Source: Chloroflexota bacterium (GTDB lineage: Bacteria; Chloroflexota; Dehalococcoidia; GIF9; UBA5629). Taken from it: a stretch of 12,680 nucleotides of DNA. How positions within the stretch are numbered: the stretch's first letter is position 1; each line of letters opens with the position of its first letter. The position numbers and the translations under genes are program-made. Below, in pieces: positions 7,432 through 12,680 of the stretch. Location of the stretch: NCBI GenBank assembly GCA_020354105.1, contig CP070642.1, positions 943,906 to 956,585 on the forward strand. Direction: 5' to 3'. A model generated the notes under the pieces. The model searched no databases. It was given only the letters and a program-made list of their open reading frames with translations, and was not told the DNA's origin.

Positions 7432-8427
7432 CTACTGCTCTCTTGTTTGCACATTCATTTCTCTCCCCAGGCTGTCTGCGAAGTCTATGGTCACATTGTT
7501 AACTATTGGTTCGTCGGCGGTTTGAATTTCAATATTAAAGACATGCCCCGGCAGGATGGGTGCCTGATGCACGTATACCTCGTATTTCACAAGATTGTTG
7601 CCGTTCCAGCAGTTCATGGTACATATAATAGCCCGCAGAGTTGCCTGGCTCTTGTTCTGTAATTTACATTTAGTGAAGAGATATATTGTTTCCTCTACTG
7701 GGCTCGTGCCCAAGCCGGGATCTGCGATGTCTTCTGTTGTTATCCTTCCCCATTCCAGCGAAAGCAATTCTACTGAGTACGGTGATTTCTCTTGGAGTGT
7801 AATAAAAGTGTTTTCTGTTGACGAGGTTTCATTACCAGCCTTGTCCTTCGACTTTACTAGATAGTAGTAAGCGGTATTGGGCTCAAGGCTGCTCAAAGTG
7901 ATGCTATGGGTGGTGGTTAGCTCGTCAGAGGTGGCAATTAAGCCGTAGTCTGTAGTTTTGCCGTATTCAACCTGACTGTTGCTTGGCTCATTTGTTGTCC
8001 AGGTGATAACAGCACTTGCCTCAGTTTCAGATAGAGCCGAGATGCCTGTGATTATGGGCGGCGTGGTATCTACAGATGGTGGTTGTGGTGTTGTGGGGGT
8101 GACAGGGATAGTAACATTGATGACCACTGACTTGCTGACAGTACCGCCGGTGTTTGTGGCGGTCAAGGTATAAGCAATTGTTTTAGCTGGCGATAGTTCC
8201 ACTGACCCCGTAGCAGCGACTTCCCCTACACCCTGGTCTATAGTTATGCTGGTAGCGTCTTTAATTGACCATTTTAAGGTTGTTGACTCGCCGTGGTTGA
8301 TTTCTGGCGGAGTGGCACTGAAAAGAAGGATAGCTGGTGGTTCTGGCCGGCAGGAAATAAATGAGCAAGCTGATAAGATGGTCAGGCTGCAAAGTAGAAA
8401 GATGTACCACCTAAGTTTAGTTTTCAT
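7432..8427 (-). CDS. Lipoprotein with Ig-like and fibronectin type III-like domains
   Basis: A 331-residue exported lipoprotein. The signal is MKTKLRWY followed by a hydrophobic helix and lipobox ILSAC, with Cys21 as the lipid site. ATG 8427 is chosen because it gives a standard signal peptide; an in-frame GTG at 8436 would add three residues. Residues about 28-107 form one Ig-like module ending in YTLTATNTGG, a close relative of the two in the 35-1207 lipoprotein. A Pro/Thr linker leads to an FN3-like domain (about 122-210) with ITWTTNEPSNSQVEYGKT and SLEPNTAYYYLVKSKDKAGNE, which also occurs in the zinc-ribbon protein at 10737-11507. The last 110 residues are a separate beta-rich domain with LFTKCKLQNKS and PILPGHVFNIEI, similar in style to FxLYD-like domains; this is uncertain. 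It converges on mpgS with 31 bases between. No enzyme motif is seen, so a surface-display or binding role is only inferred. Confidence 0.9.
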   Translation of the reverse strand: MKTKLRWYIFLLCSLTILSACSFISCRPEPPAILLFSATPPEINHGESTTLKWSIKDATSITIDQGVGEVAATGSVELSPAKTIAYTLTATNTGGTVSKSVVINVTIPVTPTTPQPPSVDTTPPIITGISALSETEASAVITWTTNEPSNSQVEYGKTTDYGLIATSDELTTTHSITLSSLEPNTAYYYLVKSKDKAGNETSSTENTFITLQEKSPYSVELLSLEWGRITTEDIADPGLGTSPVEETIYLFTKCKLQNKSQATLRAIICTMNCWNGNNLVKYEVYVHQAPILPGHVFNIEIQTADEPIVNNVTIDFADSLGREMNVQTREQ

Positions 8428-8458
8428 CTCGGCCACTTGAGTATTCCAATTTACTTTG

Positions 8459-8464
8459 ATTATA
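8459..8464 (-). promoter_or_regulatory. -10-like box (TATAAT) upstream of the 7432-8427 lipoprotein
   Basis: TATAAT in the context TGTATAATC lies about 31 bases before the chosen start codon. At 17-base spacing the -35 position is only TTCTTT, so the upstream half is poor. The same TGTATAATC string also precedes two other minus-strand genes (near 10569-10574 and 11582-11596). Confidence 0.4.
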
Positions 8465-8515
8465 CACCTAATCGTAGCAAAAAAGAATGCCCTCGTTTTT
8501 CAGTGATTCGATAAC

Positions 8516-9235
8516 TTAATTGCCAGTTGGCATTAGCTCGATTGCCACCTGTTCTGCCTGTTTTATATCATGTATCAGTTCATCATGAAATTGAATATAC
8601 TTATCTGATTTAGTCATAAACTTAGTGAGATATTTGTGTTTTATCTTTTCATCGGAAGCGTTGAGACATGCTAGCATTTTAGGGAATGTGCACTCTGCGG
8701 CGACGGTCTTATCCCTGGATACCAAATATTCGGCTCCCGTAAGCGCTGATTGCAGTTGGCCACAAAGCTCCTGCCGCTGAGTTATTGTTAGTTTCTCTGC
8801 CTCTGGCATGAGTGTTTGTGATTCATTGTAGGGACTACGTGAACAGACTTCGATTGCAAGTTTCAAACAGCTAGCACATTGTATCGAGTAGGTCTTTGCC
8901 GTTTGTGGGGAAGGCAACTGTTCAACTAAAGGAACCCAGCGTTCCAAAAACTCTTTAGGAACTGAGCCTTTCTCAACTATGGGCAGACTCCCAACCGGGC
9001 ATATCCCCTCTGGCGGGCACAATATCCCGACTTTGGAGAATTCGTTCCAGTTGAAATCCTCAAGGTCCGAAGCGACGGCCTGTGCCTGCTCTAAGTAATG
9101 CTTCATCTCGTCACATGGATTAAGGGATTTTGGATCAAATTGTTCCTTTTGCTGACTGCAGGCCATGACTGACAGGAGAATGAATATTAGAAAAAATATG
9201 ACGGAAAACCATTTTAATTTTAATTGAATCTTCAT
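8516..9235 (-). CDS. Cysteine-rich helical lipoprotein of unknown function
   Basis: A 239-residue exported lipoprotein that I do not recognise. From ATG 9235 it has a basic N-terminus (MKIQLKLKW), a long hydrophobic helix and lipobox LSVMAC with Cys26 as the lipid site. The frame stays open upstream to 9319, but that would put 28 extra polar residues before the signal peptide, so the internal ATG is preferred. The mature part has nine more cysteines, including LCPPEGICP and QCASCLKLAIEVC, consistent with disulfides outside the cell or metal binding. Much of the rest looks alpha-helical (SDLEDFNW, KLTITQRQELCGQLQSAL, HDIKQAEQVAIEL), unlike the beta-rich lipoproteins around it. It is divergent from the 29-residue membrane peptide at 9320, with an 84-base gap holding an AT-rich TATATA stretch near 9288. 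Confidence 0.8.
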   Translation of the reverse strand: MKIQLKLKWFSVIFFLIFILLSVMACSQQKEQFDPKSLNPCDEMKHYLEQAQAVASDLEDFNWNEFSKVGILCPPEGICPVGSLPIVEKGSVPKEFLERWVPLVEQLPSPQTAKTYSIQCASCLKLAIEVCSRSPYNESQTLMPEAEKLTITQRQELCGQLQSALTGAEYLVSRDKTVAAECTFPKMLACLNASDEKIKHKYLTKFMTKSDKYIQFHDELIHDIKQAEQVAIELMPTGN

Positions 9236-9305
9236 AAACCACTTTTTTAGACACCGAGGCCTAAACCATTTTCTGCTCCGCTGCGTTATATATTTAGAAA
9301 TCGAA

Positions 9306-9313
9306 AAGAGGTG
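9306..9313 (+). promoter_or_regulatory. Ribosome binding site of the 29-residue membrane peptide
   Basis: AAGAGGTG stands six bases before ATG 9320. This near-ideal site is the main reason to regard the very short frame after it as a gene. Confidence 0.55.
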
Positions 9314-9319
9314 TGACAA

Positions 9320-9409
9320 ATGACCATGAACAAAGAGCTTATCGCTATACTTGGCAGTTTTCTGTTTGTGTGTCTGGTTTTCTTTTTCTGTGCCTGGTAT
9401 CTATTTTAG
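9320..9409 (+). CDS. Predicted 29-residue single-helix membrane peptide
   Basis: The frame from ATG 9320 to TAG 9407-9409 encodes a 29-residue peptide starting MTMNKELIAILGS and continuing with an unbroken hydrophobic run (about residues 8-29) rich in Phe, Val, Leu and Cys. It would be an almost pure transmembrane segment with a short N-terminal tail. The ribosome site AAGAGGTG is six bases upstream, and the 75-residue gene follows on the same strand after 50 bases. Support is the ribosome site plus the strongly non-random hydrophobic pattern. No homologue is recognised, and short hydrophobic frames can occur by chance in T-rich DNA, so the call is moderate. Confidence 0.5.
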   Translation: MTMNKELIAILGSFLFVCLVFFFCAWYLF

Positions 9410-9459
9410 AACAGGAGCATCCTCGATAGGTGTAACTATATCTTTTTATGGGGGGTAAT

Positions 9460-9687
9460 ATGGATAACATTGTATGTGAAAGACCGCTAATTTGGCAACC
9501 AAAGGAAATAGTTGACTTGGGTGATGGCTGCAAGATAGGTATAACGAGCGATGATGGTTATTATCTAGTTTTGTTGCCAAGTTATAAGGGATCTTGGAAA
9601 CCTAGTAATTGGATTCCTGCCAAGGTGGCAAAACGGTTAGGCGAATTGGCTACTATCCAAATTTCGGCAGGTAGCTCATTTAGCTAA
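9460..9687 (+). CDS. Hypothetical 75-residue protein
   Basis: A small soluble protein beginning MDNIVCERPLIWQPKEIV that I do not recognise. Its middle (DLGDGCKIGITSDDGYYLVLLP) has an alternating beta-strand pattern; the end is short and polar. ATG 9460 is chosen because GGGGGT lies four bases before it; an in-frame ATG at 9448 would add four residues and has no close ribosome site. It has two cysteines and no signal peptide or helix that would span a membrane. It follows the 29-residue membrane peptide on the same strand and may be expressed with it. After its stop, bases 9688-9849 hold nothing I can identify. Confidence 0.65.
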   Translation: MDNIVCERPLIWQPKEIVDLGDGCKIGITSDDGYYLVLLPSYKGSWKPSNWIPAKVAKRLGELATIQISAGSSFS

Positions 9688-9849
9688 CAAATTGTTTCGA
9701 TTGTGAACGCGGTTCTAAAGGTTCGCCTTGTCTTTATTGTGTTGAAATAATTAATCTTCTGCTTTCTATCCCTTGTATTCTTAATTTCTTATTTACGGCT
9801 TTGTCTGTGAAACGTTAGAGAACAGATTATCTTGAGATTCATAGGTTTG

Positions 9850-10161
9850 CTACTGGCTCTCCTTTGTCCAATCCTGCATCAGTTTCTTTATTTGTTCGGC
9901 GAGTTTGGGGTTGGAGCGAAGCCTGTTGATGAATATTGGGCAGCCTTCGAGTAGAGAGTTTTCAGCAGCGGCAGCCAGGCCGGATAATAGTTGCTGCATG
10001 CCCTGTTGTTCTGTTCCCGGAGTAGTGGCTCCGGATATAGTGGACTCCAACTGCTTTCTTAAATCGTCTTCCGTTAAGCGCATAGGCAAGACGCAACTCT
10101 TATACCAAGGACAAGCCTTGCATTGTACTAATGATTGGGCCTCATCCAGAATATCACTCAC
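9850..10161 (-). CDS. Small four-cysteine protein, possible metal or Fe-S binding
   Basis: A 103-residue protein with no signal peptide. The N-terminal part holds CKACPWYKSC (C14, C17, C23) and the middle holds a fourth cysteine in LLEGCPIF (C74), a set that could bind one zinc or an iron-sulfur cluster. Between them is a Gly/Ala/Gln-rich linker, and the end is a basic amphipathic helix (LRSNPKLAEQIKKLMQDW). Start is GTG 10161, supported by GAGG at six-base spacing; this matters because no upstream ATG exists in frame. I recall similar unannotated proteins from Dehalococcoidia, but without a known function. It lies 39 bases after the broken lipoprotein frame on the same strand and may share its transcript. 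Confidence 0.78.
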   Translation of the reverse strand: MSDILDEAQSLVQCKACPWYKSCVLPMRLTEDDLRKQLESTISGATTPGTEQQGMQQLLSGLAAAAENSLLEGCPIFINRLRSNPKLAEQIKKLMQDWTKESQ

Positions 10162-10166
10162 TTTTA

Positions 10167-10173
10167 GCCTCAG
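10167..10173 (-). promoter_or_regulatory. Ribosome binding site that fixes a GTG start
   Basis: Read on the minus strand, CTGAGGC ends about six bases before the GTG at 10161-10159. It decides the start of the four-cysteine protein, since no ATG is available. Confidence 0.6.
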
Positions 10174-10200
10174 CTCTCTTAAAGTCGTTCGGTATGAATC

Positions 10201-10524
10201 TTACTTCCATACTAATTCATTGGTATTGTCGTTGAAATACCAATGATGGTCGTATTCTGCGTTTATTGAACAGGCCTTGCTTATACTCCATATTCCCTTA
10301 CCATCGTACTCGGCAGTGAAAGTCGGACTGGCCTCCTCATACCGAGGAGTAGGTGGACCTCAGCCGCATGGTTCAGAACCTACCTGCACTCTGCACATAG
10401 AGCTGAAGCTCTTGGCTATAGTTATTACCTCGTTAGCTGTATGACGAGGTGTTTCATTTGCAAGAGTGCAACCTCCGGACGAGAGTAAAATAGCAATAAT
10501 GGCCAGCAGATATATATACTTCAT
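10201..10524 (-). pseudogene. Small lipoprotein frame interrupted by one in-frame TGA
   Basis: From ATG 10524, behind a very strong ribosome site (GGGGAGGT, five-base spacing), the frame encodes a lipoprotein signal MKYIYLLAIIAILLSSGGC (Cys19) and residues to G54, then TGA (10362-10360), then 52 more codons to TAA at 10203-10201. The part after the stop is clearly protein-like: it contains FTAEYDGKGIWSISKACS and ends HHWYFNDNTNELVWK, the kind of strand pattern seen in small secreted lipoproteins. The residues around the stop are SEPCG, stop, GPPTPRYEEA. As a plain nonsense mutation it would leave a 54-residue lipopeptide. TGG, CGA or GGA to TGA are single-base routes. A six-base-pair hairpin starts 11 bases after the stop. 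TGA acts as an ordinary stop for other genes here (1687 and 2433), so the code as a whole is not changed. Confidence 0.75.
10333..10349 (-). other. Hairpin just downstream of the in-frame TGA
   Basis: On the minus-strand transcript, CUCCUC and GAGGAG pair perfectly around the five-base loop GGUAU. The loop starts 17 bases after the TGA and begins with GG. It could be chance or a remnant of coding constraint; its relevance depends on whether the TGA is decoded. Confidence 0.35.
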
Positions 10525-10552
10525 TATTACCTCCCCTGGGCTTTGAGGCTAT

Positions 10553-10717
10553 ATGCCCAACGGGATTGATTATACAACTTGTGGCGAAAAAAATGTAGTT
10601 GTTACCCTGAAGGGACGCGTAAACTGCAGTAAGAACAAAGTTGAAAACTTGCCGCTACACGTAGTGGACGACGAGGGTCAAAGTTATACAAAGCCATTGT
10701 CTGAATTGGGCTACTAA
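10553..10717 (+). CDS. Possible 54-residue protein or gene remnant
   Basis: An open frame from ATG 10553 to TAA 10715-10717 lies between two minus-strand genes, in a stretch otherwise without coding. Its product, beginning MPNGIDYTTCGEKNVVVTL and ending DEGQSYTKPLSELGY, has a balanced soluble composition with beta-like VVVTL and LPLHVVDDEG segments, unlike random translation. GAGG stands four bases before the ATG. An in-frame stop lies at 10544-10546, so it cannot extend much upstream. It overlaps the likely promoter of the divergent lipoprotein frame (TATAAT at 10569-10574). No family is recognised; it could be a genuine small gene or the remaining piece of a larger one. Confidence 0.42.
   Translation: MPNGIDYTTCGEKNVVVTLKGRVNCSKNKVENLPLHVVDDEGQSYTKPLSELGY
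10569..10574 (-). promoter_or_regulatory. -10-like box (TATAAT) upstream of the TGA-interrupted lipoprotein
   Basis: TATAAT within TGTATAATC, 45 bases before ATG 10524 on the minus strand. The -35 region at normal spacing (TACATT-like) is weak. It lies inside the possible 54-residue ORF on the other strand. Confidence 0.4.
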
Positions 10718-10736
10718 TATGGGTGGACGGCTGTAA

Positions 10737-11507
10737 TTATGCCTCGGGAACTGTCGTGTTGAAGGTTTTCCAGTCTGACACTGCCTCATTCCCGGCTGCG
10801 TCCTTTGATATAAGCCTGTAATAGTAAGTAGTATCTGACTCGAGGCTGGTCAAGATTACATAGTGTACAAGCACTCCTGCAGAAGTACCAGAAGTTGGGT
10901 CATCTCCAGGTGTGTCTGGTTCGAGTGACGTATTTTCCTGGGTCTTGCCATATTCAACCTGGGTGCTGGCGAGTTCATCGGTTTCCCAATCTATGCGGGC
11001 GCTTGTTGGCCCCGGAGTTGCTAGAACTTGCGAGAATTCTGGCTCTGTGGTATCCACTGTAGGGGTAGTGGTGCCACCGGTGGCAGATTGTAGCAAGTCC
11101 TTTATGGTAGCACCGATTGGTGTGTACAAATATGTGAGCGTTCCAAGGCCGATAAGTAGAATAAATAGTACTAGTATTAGAAGTGGTCTATTTGAAGATG
11201 ATGGTTGGCCTTGTTGTGCTGGCGGTGCCCATGTCTGTTGTTGTCCCCACCCTGGCTGCTGTGGCGTGCCTGGTTGTTGTCCCCACCCTGGTTGCTGTGG
11301 TGGCATTCCGCCCGCCTGCTGTCCCCATCCTGGCTGTTGAGGCATACCTCCACCTAGCGTAGCACCGCAGTTCGGACAAAATCTGGTTCCAGGACTAACT
11401 GTGATTCTACACTGAGGGCAGGCAAGACTTAATTGCGCACCACAACCACCACAAAACCGCTGACCAGGCACTATTGGCGAACCACAATTGGGGCATCTTT
11501 GTTGCAT
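10737..11507 (-). CDS. Double zinc-ribbon, single-helix membrane protein with outer FN3-like domain
   Basis: A 256-residue protein in four parts. Residues 1-50 hold two zinc ribbons: CPNC at 5-8 with CGGC at 19-22, and CPQC at 30-33 with CPNC at 44-47. Residues about 54-105 are a low-complexity Pro/Gln/Gly linker with three PQQPGWGQQ repeats. Residues 109-128 are one transmembrane helix (LLILVLFILLIGLGTLTYLY). Residues about 152-254 are an FN3-like domain with STQVEYGKT and SLESDTTYYYRLISKDAAGNE, closely matching the FN3 part of the 7432-8427 lipoprotein. The positive-inside logic and the extracellular nature of FN3 put the zinc ribbons in the cytoplasm and FN3 outside. It could link an inner protein partner to the cell surface, but no catalytic motif is present. 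The start at ATG 11507 precedes the first zinc ligand by four residues; the ribosome site is weak. Confidence 0.88.
   Translation of the reverse strand: MQQRCPNCGSPIVPGQRFCGGCGAQLSLACPQCRITVSPGTRFCPNCGATLGGGMPQQPGWGQQAGGMPPQQPGWGQQPGTPQQPGWGQQQTWAPPAQQGQPSSSNRPLLILVLFILLIGLGTLTYLYTPIGATIKDLLQSATGGTTTPTVDTTEPEFSQVLATPGPTSARIDWETDELASTQVEYGKTQENTSLEPDTPGDDPTSGTSAGVLVHYVILTSLESDTTYYYRLISKDAAGNEAVSDWKTFNTTVPEA
11241..11342. repeat. Degenerate in-gene tandem repeat encoding PQQPGWGQQ
   Basis: Three copies of a 24-base unit of the form TTGTCCCCACCCTGGYTGCTGTGG occur at 11241-11264, 11277-11300 and 11319-11342. Copies one and two differ by one base; copy three has several changes. Start-to-start distances are 36 and 42 bases, both multiples of three, so copy-number changes keep the frame. 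They form the linker of the zinc-ribbon protein. Confidence 0.85.
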
Positions 11508-11731
11508 ACTTTATTTCTCTATTTTTTCTCCTGTCTATACTCCGGGCTTCAGCCACCTGTCTGTTTTCAATAATGCATTATATTATACAGATTATACATC
11601 TGATTATTCAGAGAAAGCAATAGTCCAGTCATAGAATTTCCGAAATTATACGTTGGCAGGTTTGGTTCCAGCCTGTTATTTGTTGCCTCATCTGAGCTGA
11701 ACCGGATTACTCACCTTATGTAACATTATTC
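11508..11731. promoter_or_regulatory. Intergenic region with two tandem TATAAT boxes
   Basis: This 224-base stretch lies between two minus-strand genes. On the minus strand, TATAAT occurs at 11596-11591 and 11587-11582, nine bases apart, each preceded by TG, about 75-90 bases before the zinc-ribbon start. Good -35 boxes are not evident. The rest shows no gene and no clear terminator hairpin. Confidence 0.4.
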
Positions 11732-12679
11732 TCAGTGTGTTACATAGCTCTTTCTAGATACCTCCTGCCCCTCAAGATTATACAGAACGGCTGTGTCAGG
11801 CATCTCATTGTCCCAGATATTAACACCGTAGTAAAAGCAGAAACCCCCCGATTCATAATGTGGTTCGTGAGTATAAACTCGAATGCTCTTGTACGGTTCT
11901 ATTACACACGGGCGTGGAGGATAACAGTTTTTAATACAATCTGTATGGCTGCTGTACCATTCGCAGGAGCACGGTTTGAACGTTGGGAAAGTATATGAGG
12001 GTCCCCCCTTTGTTAGATTCGTTAGTGCCCAACCGGTTATGTTCTGCGGCGAGTCGCTGAGATTTCTGATTTCCACATACTCGTCAGCTTCCACTATTAT
12101 TACATAGCCTCCCGCTATTTGGCGCAAGTATTCCGCGCCTTTGTGATTAATTTTAGTTATTTGGACGGGGCAGTTCAATTCCTGGTTGGCGTAGTCCTCC
12201 ACAGTTATAGTCCAGTTGCTCAAATTGGCGGCGATAACTTTTAAGTAATAGTCACGGCCTCCCTCATAGATATAAGCAGTGTCGCCAGACGTGCCTTTTG
12301 AGTATGAGATTCTCTTTGTAAGCAAACTTGTCGTGTCCTGTGGATAGACAAGGATGTCAAAGATGGCATATTCAGGATATTTAATGTCTGCAGTCCAAAT
12401 AATACGCCATTTCGTACCAGATATATGAAATGAGGGTGTATTCTCACTCTCTTGGCCGGTGAAGGTTTGAACAATGTTCCAATCCGCTTCGTTTTCGGTT
12501 TCTTCAGGTGGAAGTTCAGGCTGGGACGACTCCGGCGGCGTTTCATTTTCAATTTGGGTCGGCGGTTGTGCATTTGGTTTGGTTGTTGATGTAGTCGGTG
12601 TCGTTGGCACACAAGCCATAATCGAACTGGCAATCAGAAGTGAAAAACCGACGCATAAAAGCGAAACACGTGCTGACAA
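11732..12679 (-). CDS. Lipoprotein with C-terminal lamin-tail (LTD) domain, start at window edge
   Basis: At least 315 residues, exported. A hydrophobic signal with lipobox SSIMAC places the lipid at Cys23, followed by a Thr/Pro/Glu-rich linker (24-65). Residues about 68-163 form a beta-rich domain with FHISGTKWRIIWTAD and NWTITVEDY, a type I associate with secreted proteins of Dehalococcoidia. Residues about 195-312 match a lamin-tail domain: DEYVEIRNLSDSPQNITGWALTN, the basic strand KSIRVYT, and NIWDNEMPDTAVLYNLEGQEV. An insert there carries five cysteines (C237, C239, C248, C252, C258), probably forming disulfides or binding a metal. The start shown is a TTG one base from the window end; the true start may lie just outside, so treat the 5' end as open. 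The stop is TAG/TAA-region at 11732. LTD domains often bind surfaces or nucleic acid in secreted bacterial proteins; here the role is unknown. Confidence 0.82.
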   Translation of the reverse strand: MSARVSLLCVGFSLLIASSIMACVPTTPTTSTTKPNAQPPTQIENETPPESSQPELPPEETENEADWNIVQTFTGQESENTPSFHISGTKWRIIWTADIKYPEYAIFDILVYPQDTTSLLTKRISYSKGTSGDTAYIYEGGRDYYLKVIAANLSNWTITVEDYANQELNCPVQITKINHKGAEYLRQIAGGYVIIVEADEYVEIRNLSDSPQNITGWALTNLTKGGPSYTFPTFKPCSCEWYSSHTDCIKNCYPPRPCVIEPYKSIRVYTHEPHYESGGFCFYYGVNIWDNEMPDTAVLYNLEGQEVSRKSYVTH

Positions 12680-12680
12680 A

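Noticed and set aside
9236..9319. Upstream extension of the cysteine-rich lipoprotein to 9319
   Set aside because: It needs a TTG start without a ribosome site and would put 28 polar residues before a clear lipoprotein signal.
10912..11340. A 142-codon plus-strand frame with many Cys-Cys and Pro residues
   Set aside because: It is the antisense of the GWGQQ repeat and FN3 coding region; the repetitive Cys/His/Pro content comes from the complement of Gly/Trp/Gln codons.
11241..11342. Short spaced repeats considered as a CRISPR array
   Set aside because: Only three degenerate copies exist, the spacers are 12-18 bases and in frame, and they encode a Pro/Gln linker within a good gene.
1..12680. 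Genome-wide reassignment of UAG or UGA
   Set aside because: UAG and UGA both end long intact genes here at the expected family length (mpgS, GH38, ATP-grasp and methyltransferase), and no long gene has an in-frame stop.

Overview
The window looks like a chromosomal stretch of an uncultured bacterium, most probably Chloroflexota, class Dehalococcoidia. This is inference from protein character: the mannosyl-3-phosphoglycerate synthase resembles the synthase part of the Dehalococcoides enzyme MgsD; there are many small secreted lipoproteins with 'TLTATN' Ig-like repeats; and a zinc-ribbon/GWGQQ/FN3 membrane protein is present. Base composition is moderate by eye (mid-40s % GC). No rRNA, tRNA, CRISPR array, transposase or phage gene is visible.

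Layout. 35-1207 (-) is a lipoprotein with two Ig-like domains and a jelly-roll-like C-terminus. 1404-1652 (+) is a small three-helix membrane protein whose frame is broken by one in-frame TAG. 1687-3413 (-) is a two-gene unit: an ATP-grasp ligase, then an isoprenylcysteine-methyltransferase-like membrane protein. 3643-7400 (+), divergent from that unit, is the metabolic core: a GH38 alpha-mannosidase whose last codons overlap the start of mpgS. 7432-8427 (-) and 8516-9235 (-) are two more lipoproteins. 9320-9687 (+) holds a 29-residue membrane peptide and a 75-residue unknown protein. 9850-10161 (-) is a small four-cysteine protein, preceded by a 107-codon lipoprotein frame broken by one in-frame TGA (10201-10524). 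10553-10717 (+) is a possible 54-residue ORF. 10737-11507 (-) is the zinc-ribbon, one-helix, FN3 protein. 11732-12679 (-) is a lipoprotein with a C-terminal lamin-tail domain, cut by the window edge.

How it fits together. The GH38-mpgS pair suggests turnover and synthesis of the compatible solute mannosylglycerate (or its phosphate) under one promoter. The synthase lacks the fused phosphatase domain known from Dehalococcoides, and no phosphatase gene is next to it. Around this core sits a set of cell-surface proteins that share Ig-like and FN3 modules but differ in their C-terminal domains, as expected for an expanding, shuffled surface repertoire. Two small genes in 12.7 kb each carry exactly one in-frame stop with an otherwise intact frame; recent decay or sequence error is the simplest reading, but recoding deserves a check. 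I did not find convincing evidence for a wholly new multi-gene system.
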